From Macrosoma leucophasiata (lineage: Eukaryota; Arthropoda; Insecta; Lepidoptera; Hedylidae): DNA of 64,000 nucleotides. Numbering within the stretch: the stretch's first letter is position 1; every line of letters begins with the position of its first letter. Below, piece by piece: positions 34,333-44,400 of this stretch. The stretch is taken from NCBI GenBank assembly GCA_036365455.1, contig JAWQUS010000010.1, forward strand, positions 13,214,501-13,278,500. Reading direction: 5' to 3'. The position numbers were made by a program, and so were the translations under genes. The notes under the pieces are model-generated. The model saw only the letters and a list, made by a program, of their open reading frames with translations, was not told where the DNA came from and made no database searches.

Positions 34333-34701
34333 ATGACAAAATATAATTCGTCGATTTCAACAGTTTATCGTGTGCATACAAATATTCGTGAATTAAAAAA
34401 GAATAGAAGAAATAAACAAGATCCAACACCAGCAAATGTAATAATATGGGCTATGAACATCCTTGGCCGTGACAAAAACGGTGTTTCTTTACATAAAATC
34501 ACATCTTTTATCACAGAACACTTCACGGTCCCCGGTGATAAAAAAGATGTACACAGAAAAATTTACACAGCTATGGAATTCGCAATTTATTTTGGAATAA
34601 TCAGACAATCTAATAATTTGTTCTACCTAAAATCTAATCATACAAAAATGATACCAGACACCGTGGCAACGAAAAGACACTTGAAAAAAAGGAAATCTTA
34701 A
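34333..34701 (+). CDS. Small basic protein with linker-histone (H15)/winged-helix-like pattern, nested intronless gene
   Basis: A complete 122-residue frame lies in the sif intron between the exons at 30593 and 36206, same strand. The first ATG follows an in-frame TGA about 60 bases upstream. After a basic start (RELKKNRRNKQ) comes PTPANVIIWAMNILG, then NGVSLHKITSFITEHF, a KIYTAMEFAIYFGII helix and NLFYLKSN, then a Lys/Arg tail KRHLKKRKS. The order of hydrophobic helices, the G-x-SL-x-I turn and the G-x-I...Y/F-x-L wing recall the globular H15 domain of histone H1 and related winged helices. DNA or chromatin binding is inferred from that pattern alone. There is no poly-A tract or flanking duplication to mark a retrocopy. 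An ATTAAA signal lies near 34836. It matches no repeat in the window. A pseudogene remains possible but the frame is uninterrupted. Confidence 0.65.
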   Translation: MTKYNSSISTVYRVHTNIRELKKNRRNKQDPTPANVIIWAMNILGRDKNGVSLHKITSFITEHFTVPGDKKDVHRKIYTAMEFAIYFGIIRQSNNLFYLKSNHTKMIPDTVATKRHLKKRKS

Positions 34702-35084
34702 ATTACTACTTTTTATGTTATTATAGTTTACTTTTCATCGAATAATCGTGTACATAACAATATATGTAAATTGAAGAGTGTATTACTTCTTTATTTCTTC
34801 ATAAGTTGTCCAAATCTGATATGAATATTGCGCATATTAAATAATCCTTGCGTACTACCTTGAGAAGGTAGTACTACTCATTGCAATCACCAAAAAAAAA
34901 CTACCTTTTGTCTTCTTGCCAAATGCAATATTCAAACAAACACATACGAAATACGTACTAAAGATCCTAGACCTATCTAAAAACGTGATTATAATCTTTT
35001 AATATGAACTTCTGAAAACTGCAGCTATACTAGTATTTAATTTTCTATATTTTACTTTCAAAAGTATTAAGTATGTAAAACATA
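34702..35084. other. Region downstream of the nested gene
   Basis: AT-rich, with a possible polyadenylation hexamer variant near 34836. ACTACCTTGAGAAGGTAGT at about 34853-34871 is a short hairpin. Nothing else was recognised. Confidence 0.4.
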
Positions 35085-35460
35085 CTTTTACTGGTGGTAG
35101 AGGTCCAGTGACGGAACTCGTGGGCGTAGGCACCACGGCATTACCTAATATACTTGCCGCCGTGTTCAGCAAGTAGTGGCAATTAAGCAGCAATAGATAT
35201 CTACAAAAAAATCTAAGGTCAAAATGCAGATACGTTGCAATCCACACAGAGGTACAATTACTTAAGCCTCCGCTTAAGTACGAGTAGTTATACCTCTGCG
35301 AGTGTCGTTACAGGGCCATACATCCATCTTACCATCTAACTGGCACACAAGTGCTGAACTAGCCAAATGGCAGTCTATTTGGCGGCAGATAAATTAGGTA
35401 ATAAGCACCAACCTACGCTCTCGCACTACGACGCTGGAGCTCTACCAATAGTAGAAACAC
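35085..35460. repeat. Two rearranged family A fragments
   Basis: 35085-35175 is a plus-strand start (TACTGGTGGTAGAGGTCCAG...CTTGCCGCCGTGTTCAGCA). 35205-35460 is a minus-strand body and start (AAGGTCAAAATGCAGATACG ... GCTCTACCAATAGTAG). TACTTAAGCCTCCGCTTAAG near 35258 is a small local inverted duplication. Confidence 0.7.
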
Positions 35461-36205
35461 CATTTTTTTTTTCATTTAATTCAGCATATCATACAGTTAG
35501 CATTGATGATAAGTGAATACTGCCTGTAAACAGTCACATAAAAACTTTACTTTCCACAGAAACACAACAACTCAATAGATATTTCCATATTGATTTTTCG
35601 GTTTGACGTCATACCGTACTCCGTACATCAAAGGTATATTTGGTAATAATAATAAGTCACTACCTACACTTTCTAACTAATATCACAGTAAAAAAATAAT
35701 TGATACGATCTTTAGACTATGCTAATATATAAATATTCTGTGATATTACAAAAAAGGGCATATAACAGTTTCTTAAAAAATAAGAAACTCGATAACCGTA
35801 CCTAAGATCCAGTCCCGCAAATAGGAGTATTTTACCCAGGCACAGCCAGGATAAGCCCTTCGGAGGATTGCAGAAATAACTAGACCAAGTAAATTTAAGG
35901 GCGTAGTAGTAGAAGCTCGCACCGGTAGCACGAAACCCTAGTTACGGCACTACTAGGCACTGTATTATATTCTCGTTTATATCCGTAAACTGTTTAACTG
36001 TATTTCACGCTGCCGTATCCCAGTTTAACAGGAAAAAGGAATACTACATCTAAAATAATAAGTAATAACTAATCGTAAATAGTGACGCTAAGGAATAAAA
36101 GCGGTCTTAGAAGCAGAGACCCCTCTACACTGTTTCTAGTTTTATAAAGATATCAAAGCATAAAATAGTTCTATTTTATTGTTTAGTACGATTTTTTTTA
36201 CACAG
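35461..36205. other. Intronic DNA before the PH-domain exon
   Basis: Reversed family A traces at 35480-35545 (AGTTAGCATTGATGATAAGT). The rest is unassigned up to the acceptor TTTTTTTTACACAG at 36205. Confidence 0.45.
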
Positions 36206-36485
36206 ATTCCTGAGCGTCAAGAAGTGGCTGCTTCGCAAGAAACACCAGATTGAATTAGCACGCAAACGCGGTTGGAAGGGCTACTGGGTGTGTCTGAAGG
36301 GGACCACGCTGCTGTTCTACCCGTGCGACTCTCGCGAGGGTCGTTCCGTAGAGGCTGCTCCCAAACACCTGATTATAGTCGACGGTGCCATCATGCAGCC
36401 GATACCTGAACACCCAAAACGCGATTACATATTCTGTCTAAGCACGGCCTTCGGCGACGCGTATCTGTTTCAAGCACCTTGTCAG
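36206..36485 (+). CDS. sif: still life (sif) exon: core of the first PH domain
   Basis: Acceptor ACACAG|ATTCCTG and donor CAG|GTTAGT bound 280 bases, entering in phase 2 (GG+A = Gly) and leaving in phase 0. It encodes [18 protein letters not shown], then [40 protein letters not shown] and [20 protein letters not shown]. This is the N-terminal PH domain typical of TIAM/SIF proteins (residues about 356-449): the WLLRKK start, the KG-YWV-L strand with its conserved Trp, and the ...[14 protein letters not shown] stretch correspond strand for strand to TIAM1. In this family the PH domain, together with the coiled coil and extension after it, targets the protein to membranes and scaffold partners. 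It is the strongest single piece of evidence for the gene's identity. Confidence 0.95.
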
Positions 36486-36559
36486 GTTAGTTTCTGGAAC
36501 TTAATTTAATCAATACATGATGATATGAAGCGCGCATGGCCCCCGCGGCTGGTGCATAT

Positions 36560-36780
36560 CATAAGCGAATTAATCCGTTAAGCATTACAGGTGCGGTCGG
36601 GTGTGTGATGGGTGACCGCTAGTGGCAAATTAAAATGCGCGTTTCCATGCTTCGGAGGGCACGTTTAGCCGTCGGTCCCGGTTGCTATCGAAAGATAGCA
36701 GTCGTCAAACCTTGTCGGCCTTTTGGGCTGTTTGAAAACATCCAACAGCGGGTTGGCCACTAACCCGTATCTCCACCCGT
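36560..36780 (+). repeat. 5S rRNA-derived SINE fragment
   Basis: GTTAAGCA (36577-36584), GTGCGGTCGG (36591-36600) and GATGGGTGACCGCT (36607-36620) follow the order and spacing of the internal control region of 5S rRNA (GTTAAGCA...GCGGTC...GATGGGnGACCGC), within one base over about 43 bases. The body after it (CTTCGGAGGGCACGTTTAGC, CGTCGGTCCCGGTTGCTATC) is not 5S and recurs, reversed, at 20330-20465. The 5' half of 5S is lost or unrecognisable. Confidence 0.7.
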
Positions 36781-36782
36781 AC

Positions 36783-37083
36783 GTAACTTTAGGCCTGTAA
36801 TCCCCAAAAGGGTAGGCAGAGGTAAATGCATGCATTCAATCATACATGCAAACACCCACGATTCGCCGGTTACGTTTTGGCCCATGCAACAGGTGGCGAG
36901 CCTGTTGACATCTCCGGGCACATTACCAAACTTCGAGATCCTGGGAAATTTCCAGAAAATGGAACCAATAGAACCAGAGATAAAGGACTTTACACCATTA
37001 TCTCTGATAACCCCCTACCCGGGAATCGAACGCAGGACCTCAGCGTAGTAGTAGTGGCCTGCTACCACTAGGCTACCGAGACA
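36783..37083 (-). repeat. tRNA-derived SINE, family B (minus, best copy)
   Basis: On the minus strand it opens CTCGGTAGCCTAGTGGTAGC (A-box region), then GTTCGATTCCCGGGTAGGGG (B box), then the body (TTATCTCTGGTTCTATTGG, ATTTTCTGGAAATTTCCCAG) and a tail matching CCCCAAAAGGGGTAGGCAGA-type sequence. The intact boxes suggest it could be recognised by polymerase III. It adjoins the 5S-like unit, back to back, so two polymerase III-derived units meet at about 36782. Confidence 0.9.
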
Positions 37084-37711
37084 GTTATTTATGATGATAT
37101 TGTTACGAGCATTCTAATCTGTAAACTATATACTGAGTTTATTGAGCTTCACTGCAGGAGATCTATGGTATTGGCACCACAATTTTACCATAATAGTATA
37201 TTTTTGATATAACGTAGGTATTATATTTTCAAATTATATAAAATATTTATACCTATGTAATAATATACCTACGAGTTATGGATAGTTTGTTGTTATCGAT
37301 GCATAAAAATAGTCATTGTTACGTATATAACACACTTTGTTAAGGCCTCTGGCTTATTTGTCCTTGGCCACCAACATGAACCATATACATCAGATTTAGT
37401 CTTCTATTTCACCTACGTACAGTACGTGAATAGCAAGTTACTTTAGTCACATATAAATACGAGTGAATAGCATACCGATTTGCAAGAGTTTGTATTCGTA
37501 CTCATTATTCATGTTCTTTAAGGCCTATAAGCGCATGATTGTACATTTTTATTTGATGTATTGCTTAACACCATTATTGATGAGTCATAAAAGATCAATT
37601 TAAGGTCTTATGGTAAGAATATTCCTAGCTTCATGCCCTTATACATTTAATGGTTTATCCTTATAAAACACAATAGTTAACTGAAACACTTGTGCTAGTA
37701 TTTTTTTTATG
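37084..37711. other. Intronic DNA, nothing recognised
   Basis: AT-rich. ATAACGTAGGTATTAT... and its near complement near 37210-37270 form a weak fold-back (AACGTAGGTATTATA with TATAATACCT-like text). No exon. Confidence 0.4.
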
Positions 37712-37915
37712 TGTTGGAAGTGGTAAACAAGCATGCAGTTCACATTGATTTTAAGTGATGACTGCAGCCTATGGACACTTACACAAAGACCAAGGTCGAA
37801 ATGCAGATGCGTTACCACTCCTGAGACCTAAGGTGTTATGCCTCTGTGCCGGAAATTACAGGGCCGTACATTACCACTTGACCGGAACACTAGAACACTA
37901 CCATTTAGCGGCAAT
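37712..37915 (-). repeat. Partial family A repeat (minus)
   Basis: From TTTTATGTGTTGGAAGTGGT to CACTACCATTTAGCGGCAA; the start-side third of the repeat is missing. Confidence 0.85.
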
Positions 37916-38201
37916 TTTTTTTTCTTTAATTAATTAAATTATTTTACAGATAACAGTCTTATTATAATCCAAAACACATTTCACCATATATTTTCACCTT
38001 TACGTACCTAACATAAATTCATATAATGTAGTATAAGAAATGTCTGTTATTCCATATCGTATTGTATTCTCGCCTCTACATTTATATTGATATAAAAACT
38101 GATACAAAACAACAAATATACAAAAATAAATATATAAACTAACGTCGAATATTTTTGTACATATACCTACATCCTATATAATGTACATTGTTGAATCTAA
38201 G

Positions 38202-38333
38202 GTGGAACTTGAAAACTGGGTGAACAGCATACATAGTGCTTGTGCGGCAGCGTTCGCGCGACACCGCGGCAAGACCGGAACGCTCCACTTACTTCAGGAA
38301 GAAATTTACCGCCTCGAGAAAGCTATAGAATCC
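38202..38333 (+). CDS. sif: still life (sif) exon: end of PH domain and start of coiled coil
   Basis: Acceptor TCTAAG|GTGGAA (pyrimidine tract poor) and donor TCC|GTAAGT bound 132 bases, phase 0 at both ends, 44 codons. The product [20 protein letters not shown] is the C-terminal helix of the PH domain and matches the ELENW...IHSACAAA signature of TIAM1. The next part ([16 protein letters not shown]) is a heptad-like helix that begins the coiled-coil extension. In this family PH, coiled coil and extension act as one module. The weak acceptor is the one doubtful splice site of the set; the reading frame and family match make it secure. Confidence 0.92.
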
Positions 38334-39794
38334 GTAAGTAGTATAATTTTATACCGTAACACATACAACTATACATTTACTGCCCATAAACTGGCTCATT
38401 CGTAATCGATTCGTCGAGAATAAGAGTAATAAAACGGTGCGCTACGGGTGGTTTTACTTCAGTACTAAACAATTGAAAGGTGCTGAAACACAATGCAGAT
38501 GCGGAGATATTATGCAAGAGTCGACCCTAGCTGCAACGGCCTGAGCCAACAGCAGTATTGTTTGACCGGGCTCCAATCACTATACGATATCTACCTCGCC
38601 CGTCAACTTTGAAACTTCATCATAACAGTGAAATTCGCGCAGAGCTGCATTTTCTCGTTCTCGCTATAAGCTTTCTAGTGTGTACAATGTAACGAGGCAA
38701 AAGCGTTCAGTATTTATGCAGATAAATTTACTGCTTGTGCCGAGTGCGTCACGAATGCTTTCGCTTAGAGGAAACTCAAAGTTCCGGGAACTAGACGTCT
38801 TCTTTTTGTAGTTTTAAACATTTTTACGTAATTTAAACTGCATTTTAAGTACTAAAAACATACTGCATTAATGAAGCTCACTAAGAGAATTTAATTTAAT
38901 ATCATTATTTTTTAAATATTTTATTTTTGGTTTGGAATTTAAATGCTGTTGCTATATGCTATATAGTACCTTGTATTAAAAATTGTAGCTTATTAGAGTT
39001 TTTGTATTTGATAAAATAATTGAGTTACCTAGACAGCTATTGATGCAAGAGCTCCAAACAGCTCGAATGCGTATGCTCATTATTATGTTTATTTCTGCCG
39101 TGATCCAATCTGAAGTTAATATACCTACGACCTCATGAAAGGGCCTCAAGAGTGGGAACGTTTTGAAACCTCTAATACATAAAATTAGGGTGCCACGAAG
39201 TCACAATATTTGTAACCTTTTCGAAACGAGTTGACCGATTTCATGGTGTTTTGTCTATATTTGGTCAGTCTGAGAATAAAAAGGCCGTAAATATTTTTAA
39301 TACCGCTAAAGCAATACGGGGTTCGCTGCGATCGACAGTATTGCTAAAATATTAACCTACCAATAATTAACTGCTCGATAGTTGGGGACTTTGAAGACAT
39401 ACAAAAAGAGGTTTAAATCGTGGATTTATCTGCAGTTGATTTTTGTAACTTACACTACACCATTTATTTTACCCTTTTCAAATATAAATTTGCTAAGACA
39501 TAAATCCCTGTTAATGCTTAGTAGCTTAGGAAATTCGAGCAAGAGCCTGTACTCCTCCACCACTATGTAGGTACTGTATAATTTAATTGTCAAATTGTAT
39601 TTTTGTCAAAAACACACGCGAGTGAATTTAAAGATTTTTGTCAAAAACACATGCGAGTGAGATTTAAAAAAAATAGAAAAATTAGACTTCTGGAGGAGAT
39701 TGATCACTGGGCAGCCATAGCCGCTTAACTCTAAGGTGTGCCGCCGCTAAATAGGACTTCATTAATGCGCGCTTAAGTTTGAAATTTATGTTTA
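38334..39794. other. Intronic DNA, nothing firm
   Basis: Contains the direct echo TTTTTGTCAAAAACACA at about 39600 and 39638, with ACGCGAGTGA/ATGCGAGTGA, a 30-35 bp imperfect tandem repeat. No exon was found. Confidence 0.45.
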
Positions 39795-39796
39795 AC

Positions 39797-40058
39797 TAGT
39801 TGACACGGCAAACTTCGTACTGCCTCAGAATTATATAATGTGTCAAAGGTTTGATATATACGGACTATTTGTAACGGAAAATTAAATTGTGTTTTTTACT
39901 ATTCCTCTTCAATTTCTTCATATTTTCTTACCTCTTATACCTTCCCTGGACTTCCAAAAATCATTCAAAACCAAAATTAGCCAAATCGGTCCTGCCGTTC
40001 TCGAGTTTTAGCAAGACTAACGAACAGCAATTGATTTTTATATATATTAATGTGGTGA
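39797..40058 (+). repeat. Repeat family D, longer copy
   Basis: TAGTTGACACGGCAAACTTC at the left, AATCGGTCCTGCCGTTCTCG and ACTAACGAACAGCAATTGAT at the right. Compared with 22465-22562 it keeps the middle. The motif ...CCAAATCGGTCCTGCCGTTC is typical of non-LTR or Helitron-like repeats in insects; class undecided. An RTE fragment follows directly. Confidence 0.75.
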
Positions 40059-40059
40059 A

Positions 40060-40425
40060 AAAAACAAAATAACAGACATTCTGGAAAAAATGACCTACAA
40101 AAATGGAGATGGACCGGCCATATGTTAAGATCCAAACAAGAAAAATGGAGCCAAATTATAACGCATTGGTATCCTAGAGATGGGAAAAGACGTCGAGGAC
40201 GACAACAAAAGCGCTGGGAGGATGAGCTTAAACTTACTGCGGGATCCAAATGGAGAAGAGTTGCTCAAGATCGCAAACAATGGAAGCTACTGGACGAGGC
40301 CTTTGCCAACAGGCACACTGAGCTGAGAGACATTCTATAACAACTTCAACTTACTATGTTACCAACAATGTCTAAATAATCAGATCTTTCACCCAGTTCG
40401 TAGGGCTAAATAAAAAAAAAAAGAT
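40060..40425 (+). pseudogene. 5'-truncated RTE-type LINE, C-terminal end of reverse transcriptase
   Basis: The frame LQKWRWTGHMLR...HWYPRDGKRRRGRQQKRWEDE, with W-RRVAQDRKQWKLLDEAF and a stop after RDIL at 40340, is the C-terminal tail characteristic of RTE-clade and related LINE proteins (KW-W-GH, RGRP-RW, A-DR--W). A frameshift lies near 40100, upstream of which ITDILEKMTYK is in another frame. It ends in an A-rich tail (AAATAAAAAAAAAAA) at about 40408-40421. Only the last 90 residues remain, so this is a dead-on-arrival insertion. Confidence 0.8.
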
Positions 40426-40514
40426 GTGGTGACAATTGGTTGATTAAAAGTAAGAACTGGTAGGTCATTCGAGATACTTTCATTTAAGAAGTTTCAAATG
40501 ATGTTACCTTCCTA

Positions 40515-41095
40515 TATTTTAATATTATGAAAGTAACGAACAAGTAGAATTACAGTTTAGAAGATTCGTAATGGCGATCTCAGAAATTAATTATGTGCCC
40601 AATGAATGAGGATGCTGGCGAAATAACTGAGTACGTGCTAACGCCTGTATTTTCCACTGTGGGGCTAATTTTCATGTCTACTGTAATTGAATTGTACAAC
40701 AATTTCCTGTGTCCGTCCACTAGTATGTGTATGCCACGGCGTGCGGTACATAACGCTCCTCCCGTCTGCACTAGCCGACCACAATACGCATCAAAGCCTA
40801 TGCGGCATCCTCTGATCACTACAAGCTCACTGTACCCGAATATATATACATGCATATTAGTAGTAAAATATGAATGTTATTTCTTAACTCGCGTCAACAA
40901 TCCCAAATTATTTAATTTGATTTTTTTATTTTGATTGAAAGATGGTAAATACGGGCGTCGCCGTATATATTTCGCCACACGATACAACCAGTTGCGTTTC
41001 AGATACACTGATAATTATGAAAAATATTTTGGGGTTGTTGACGCGAGTTAGGAAATAAGATTCATATTTTACTACTAATATGCATTGCTGATAAA
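40515..41095. repeat. Duplicated unit, copy 1, with 55-bp inverted repeat
   Basis: Shares AATTGAATTGTACAACAATT, CACAATACGCATCAAAGCCT, GGCATCCTCTGATCACTACA and CGATACAACCAGTTGCGTTT with 41530-42085 in the same order. It also has an inverted repeat, ATGCATATTAGTAGTAAAAT... (40851-40905) against 41034-41088, with about three mismatches over 55 bases. The beginning (TATTATGAAAGTAACGAACA) is reminiscent of the reversed end of family A, so these may be remote relatives of that family. Confidence 0.75.
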
Positions 41096-41278
41096 ATATC
41101 TTAAATCAAAAACTATTCGGTGTTTAACTATATAACTTAGAGGAAAGAATGAAACAAAGGAGGAGACTGCTAGACCTCAGACCACAGGTATGATCTTCAG
41201 GTCTGTTATAATTGATATTGGGAATTTTAATAATCGAGGAGATGCATTGGTTCGGGGAAATTATTAATGCACTGCAAT

Positions 41279-41500
41279 TATTAGTAGGGATGGTCCTGGA
41301 CCATCCCTACTAATATTATAAATGCGAAAGTAACTCTGTCTGTCTGTCTGTTACCTTTTCACGTCCAAATGACTGTACCGATTTTAATTAAATTTGGTAC
41401 AGAAATAGATAGAGCTGACTTTGAGAAAGAGCATAGGCTACTTAGTTATTTATAAAACGACATCCACGCGGGTGAAGCCGCCGGCAACAGCTAGTAGTGA
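41279..41500 (+). mobile_element. Non-autonomous Helitron-like repeat
   Basis: CCATCCCTACTAATATTATA, AATGCGAAAGTAACTCTGTC, the TCTG run, CGATTTTAATTAAATTTGGT and an end CCGGCAACAGCTAGT are the landmarks of a widespread lepidopteran repeat described as Helitron-like (Lep1-type, from memory, not checked). The 5' edge is doubled into a palindrome at 41279-41315 with 18-bp arms around a single T. Confidence 0.65.
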
Positions 41501-41529
41501 TATAGAGATTCGTATGTGATATATTTACC

Positions 41530-42085
41530 TCTATTTATATTATGAAAACAGCAAACAAGGATACACTTCAAAAGAATCCTATTGGTACTCACAGAATTTA
41601 ATAATGTGCCTCGTGATTCACGATGCTTTCTAAACTGTACACGTATCCATGAATGCATGGAATCCTGTACCTATGCGTTCGGCGAAATACAAGCCTGTGC
41701 CTCTATTTCCTATAGGACACTAATGTTCATGTTCCCCATAATTGAATTGTGCAACAATTTCCTGCGCCCGTCCACCAGTATGTGTACGCCACGGCGCAGC
41801 GTGCGGTACACAACGCTCCTCTAGCCCGCACTGTCCGACCACAATACGCATCAAAGCCTTTGCGGCATCCTCTGATAACTACATACTCACCGCATACGAA
41901 TATATATGCGTAAATTTTCACCAGCTGTGTTCACTATGGATGGTAAATAGGGACACCGCCGTACATATAATATTTCGATACACGATACAACCAGTTGCGT
42001 TTCACTCATGCTGATAATAATGAAAATTTATTAAGGATTTTTGTTGCGTATTAATGTATGAAATTCATATTTTGTGGAAGGAAAT
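41530..42085. repeat. Duplicated unit, copy 2
   Basis: Aligns with 40515-41095 over most of its length but lacks the left arm of the 55-bp inverted repeat (ATATATATGCGTAAATTTTC replaces it) and has a diverged right arm. Copies 1 and 2 are separated by the Helitron-like repeat and other sequence, in direct orientation. Confidence 0.7.
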
Positions 42086-43681
42086 TTGCTGATTGCTTGC
42101 TCAAAACATTTTAAACAAGATGGTGTGTACAAACTGAATAATAATATTAACTTAAGTCATAAACATAAAAATATAGGTTTAATTGCACATATATATATGT
42201 ATCAGCTCACCAGTGAAGTGTATGGGATATGGGACCTCATATCAAATTATTACATATTTGTAAAAATATGTATTTTACTACACATGATATATATTGTGAG
42301 AGAATATATTATATGTTTTACCAACGTAACGATAGTGATCGCGGGCAGGTGGCACGCGCTCATTAATATTCATAGCATACGTCGAGCTCTGGTGGTAGTT
42401 CGAGGCCCGCGCCTACCAGTTGTTATGTCACACACTTACCTTCTTTATCCTTCTTTACCGTCTATTTTATGAATCTTTATTTTTTTGCACGCTTCGTTGA
42501 ATAATATTTTGTAATACATTTTGAAATGGTCGTTCTTTCAACGTTTATGAGATTCCTTAGTGGCTTGTATTCGTACACAAGGTACGAAAAATCCAGGACT
42601 GGGATCAAGTGATATGAGGTGTCCAGTCGCCAGTTATTTTCATTAAATAAAAATAACTTAATAATATTAACTCAAAAAACTCCTATACCAATTATTGATG
42701 TACGATTGTTAATGTGAATACCTACTACAAAATGTTTTTATACGAGAATCGCCGCGTCGCGGTCGGTTACGTAATATAATTAATATAAAACTTAGAGTCC
42801 ATGTTTCCTTGAATACGCAAAAGATATTCATCAAAATCGGATTACCTGTTTGAGAAGAAGAATTACTAACACACGCGTATCGAAATGTTACATACAAGGG
42901 AAGGTCCCTGATGTTAGAAATAAAGACTTGAACAAACTTGGGGCGATATACGCAGATTGTTACATATTACATTTATAAAATTCGCCTCTAATACCCCTTA
43001 CGATTTATACTCCACGGAAGCCACCTTTCTTGAACAAGTCGCAACTGTACCTACGTAAGCTTTATTAATGTGCCGCAAACTCCCCTTCTTCACGTATGAC
43101 ATTTATATATATTTGTTACATAAAAAATGAAGAACATCTTGTGTCTACGTGTGCTCTTTATTTCTAATTACCGAGTAATTTAAATTGTGTAGTTTACCTT
43201 TATTATTAAAATTGTTCTCTATGTTCATTTCCTGTTAAGTTTATAACGAATTGTGGGACGTAACTAGAATAATTTTCTCGTTCCCATCACCGTTTTACTT
43301 TTTATAGGTAATCTTTGGGTATACTACTGAAAGAAAAGGATCATGCTTTTACCCTATAAACTGCGGGGTGGACCAAAGTGATCGGTCTGAAGACATTTAA
43401 AACTATAAGTAATTGCCGACGCCGCTTTTTATCGGCAATAATAGCTTACCGATGACTAATGATTTTATACAGCACGTAATAATTTATGGGTAGTTATTGC
43501 CATAAGTCAGTTACTGATAACATGCTATGTTTGCTTAAAATGTGAGATAAAATACAAAAAGCACAAGAGTGAAAGGGATAAAAATTAATTCATGTTAGCT
43601 ATTAAGCTGTGATTTGTATGCTTACTTTTGACATGCCAATAACATATCACCTCATTATTAACCCTAATGTCATTGACACAG
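42086..43681. other. Intronic DNA with a GC-rich patch
   Basis: GATCGCGGGCAGGTGGCACG...GAGGCCCGCGCCTACCAG at about 42338-42420 is a GC-rich patch that includes an imperfect inverted repeat (GGCAGGTGGC with GCGCCTACCAG-like text) and may be regulatory. The open frame across it (42074-42472) has no domain. No exon until the acceptor GACACAG at 43681. Confidence 0.4.
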
Positions 43682-43864
43682 GACCACAAACTGAAGCACA
43701 TGGCAGATTTACAACAGTCAGTGGTGTCGGACCCAGAAACTAGAGCCCAATTAGCGGTGCAGATGTTGCAATGGGAAGAAAACCTGGAGCGGCTCCATTG
43801 CGAACAGTTCCGATTGCGATGCTACATGGCCAGTTTACAAAGTGGAGAGTTGCCGAACCCCAAG
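43682..43864 (+). CDS. sif: still life (sif) exon: coiled-coil/extension after the PH domain
   Basis: Acceptor TTGACACAG|GACCAC and donor AAG|GTAAGA bound 183 bases, phase 0 at both ends, 61 codons (residues about 494-554). It encodes [20 protein letters not shown], then [20 protein letters not shown] and [17 protein letters not shown]. The MLQWEENLE...[15 protein letters not shown] stretch is the diagnostic coiled-coil/extension block of the TIAM/SIF family (TIAM1 has WEQNLE, F-RCYLASLQ-GELPNPK). In mammals this region binds scaffold proteins, which steer Rac signalling. Charged heptads support a helical structure. Frame continues without stop into 45856. Confidence 0.95.
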
Positions 43865-43884
43865 GTAAGATTATCTACTACTTT

Positions 43885-44400
43885 TTTCGGCACTTCAAAA
43901 GGAAATACGGAACCACTTTGCTTATTGGATCACTCGTGCGTCTAACTGTCAGTATTTATGCCAGTCTGTTTGTCTATCTGTCACAACCAATTTACTTCAA
44001 AACTACAAGAACGATTTAGTTGAACTTTGGTACACGTAGGTAAATTAGTGTCTCGAAACATGGATGGTGTAACAAAAGAGAATTTCAATAATAGGAGCTA
44101 CTTTTGAGGGTTACATTAAATATAATTAAAAAAAATTGTGTGATATATCGTGAAACAACCCTTATTTTAAGGGTATCAAAGATGTTTATTTAAATAATTT
44201 TAACATAAATAGTGTTGGTGTTATTTAATAAAATGATGAAATCGTTTTTTACCTATAGATTTAGAGAAGAAAAGCTATAATAAGTCTATGGTATTTATGA
44301 TTATCTAGGAGTTGGTCTTTTTTAATAAAATAAAATTATAAGGAACCCTATGAACGCGAGTCCCACTCGCACTTGGCTGGTGATTAAAAATCAGCGCCAA
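43885..44400 (+). repeat. GGGTTCC/GGAACCCT dispersed repeat, old copy (plus)
   Basis: AATACGGAACCACTTTGCTT, TGCCAGTCTGTTTGTCTATC and a right end AAGGAACCCTATGAACGCGA with GTCCCACTCGCACTTGGCTG. The right end GCGAGTC-CACTCGCACTTGGC is a hallmark of this repeat class. It starts only some 20 bases after the exon donor at 43864. Confidence 0.7.

Noticed and set aside
40580..42014. Similar minus-strand peptides in the two duplicated units (GCR-GFDAYCG)
   Set aside because: Likely a by-product of DNA duplication; the frames start and stop at different places and hold no known domain. Kept only as a note in the findings.
42074..42472. 132-codon plus-strand frame
   Set aside because: Low-complexity Ile/Tyr-rich start, crosses from AT-rich to GC-rich sequence, no splice signals or domain.
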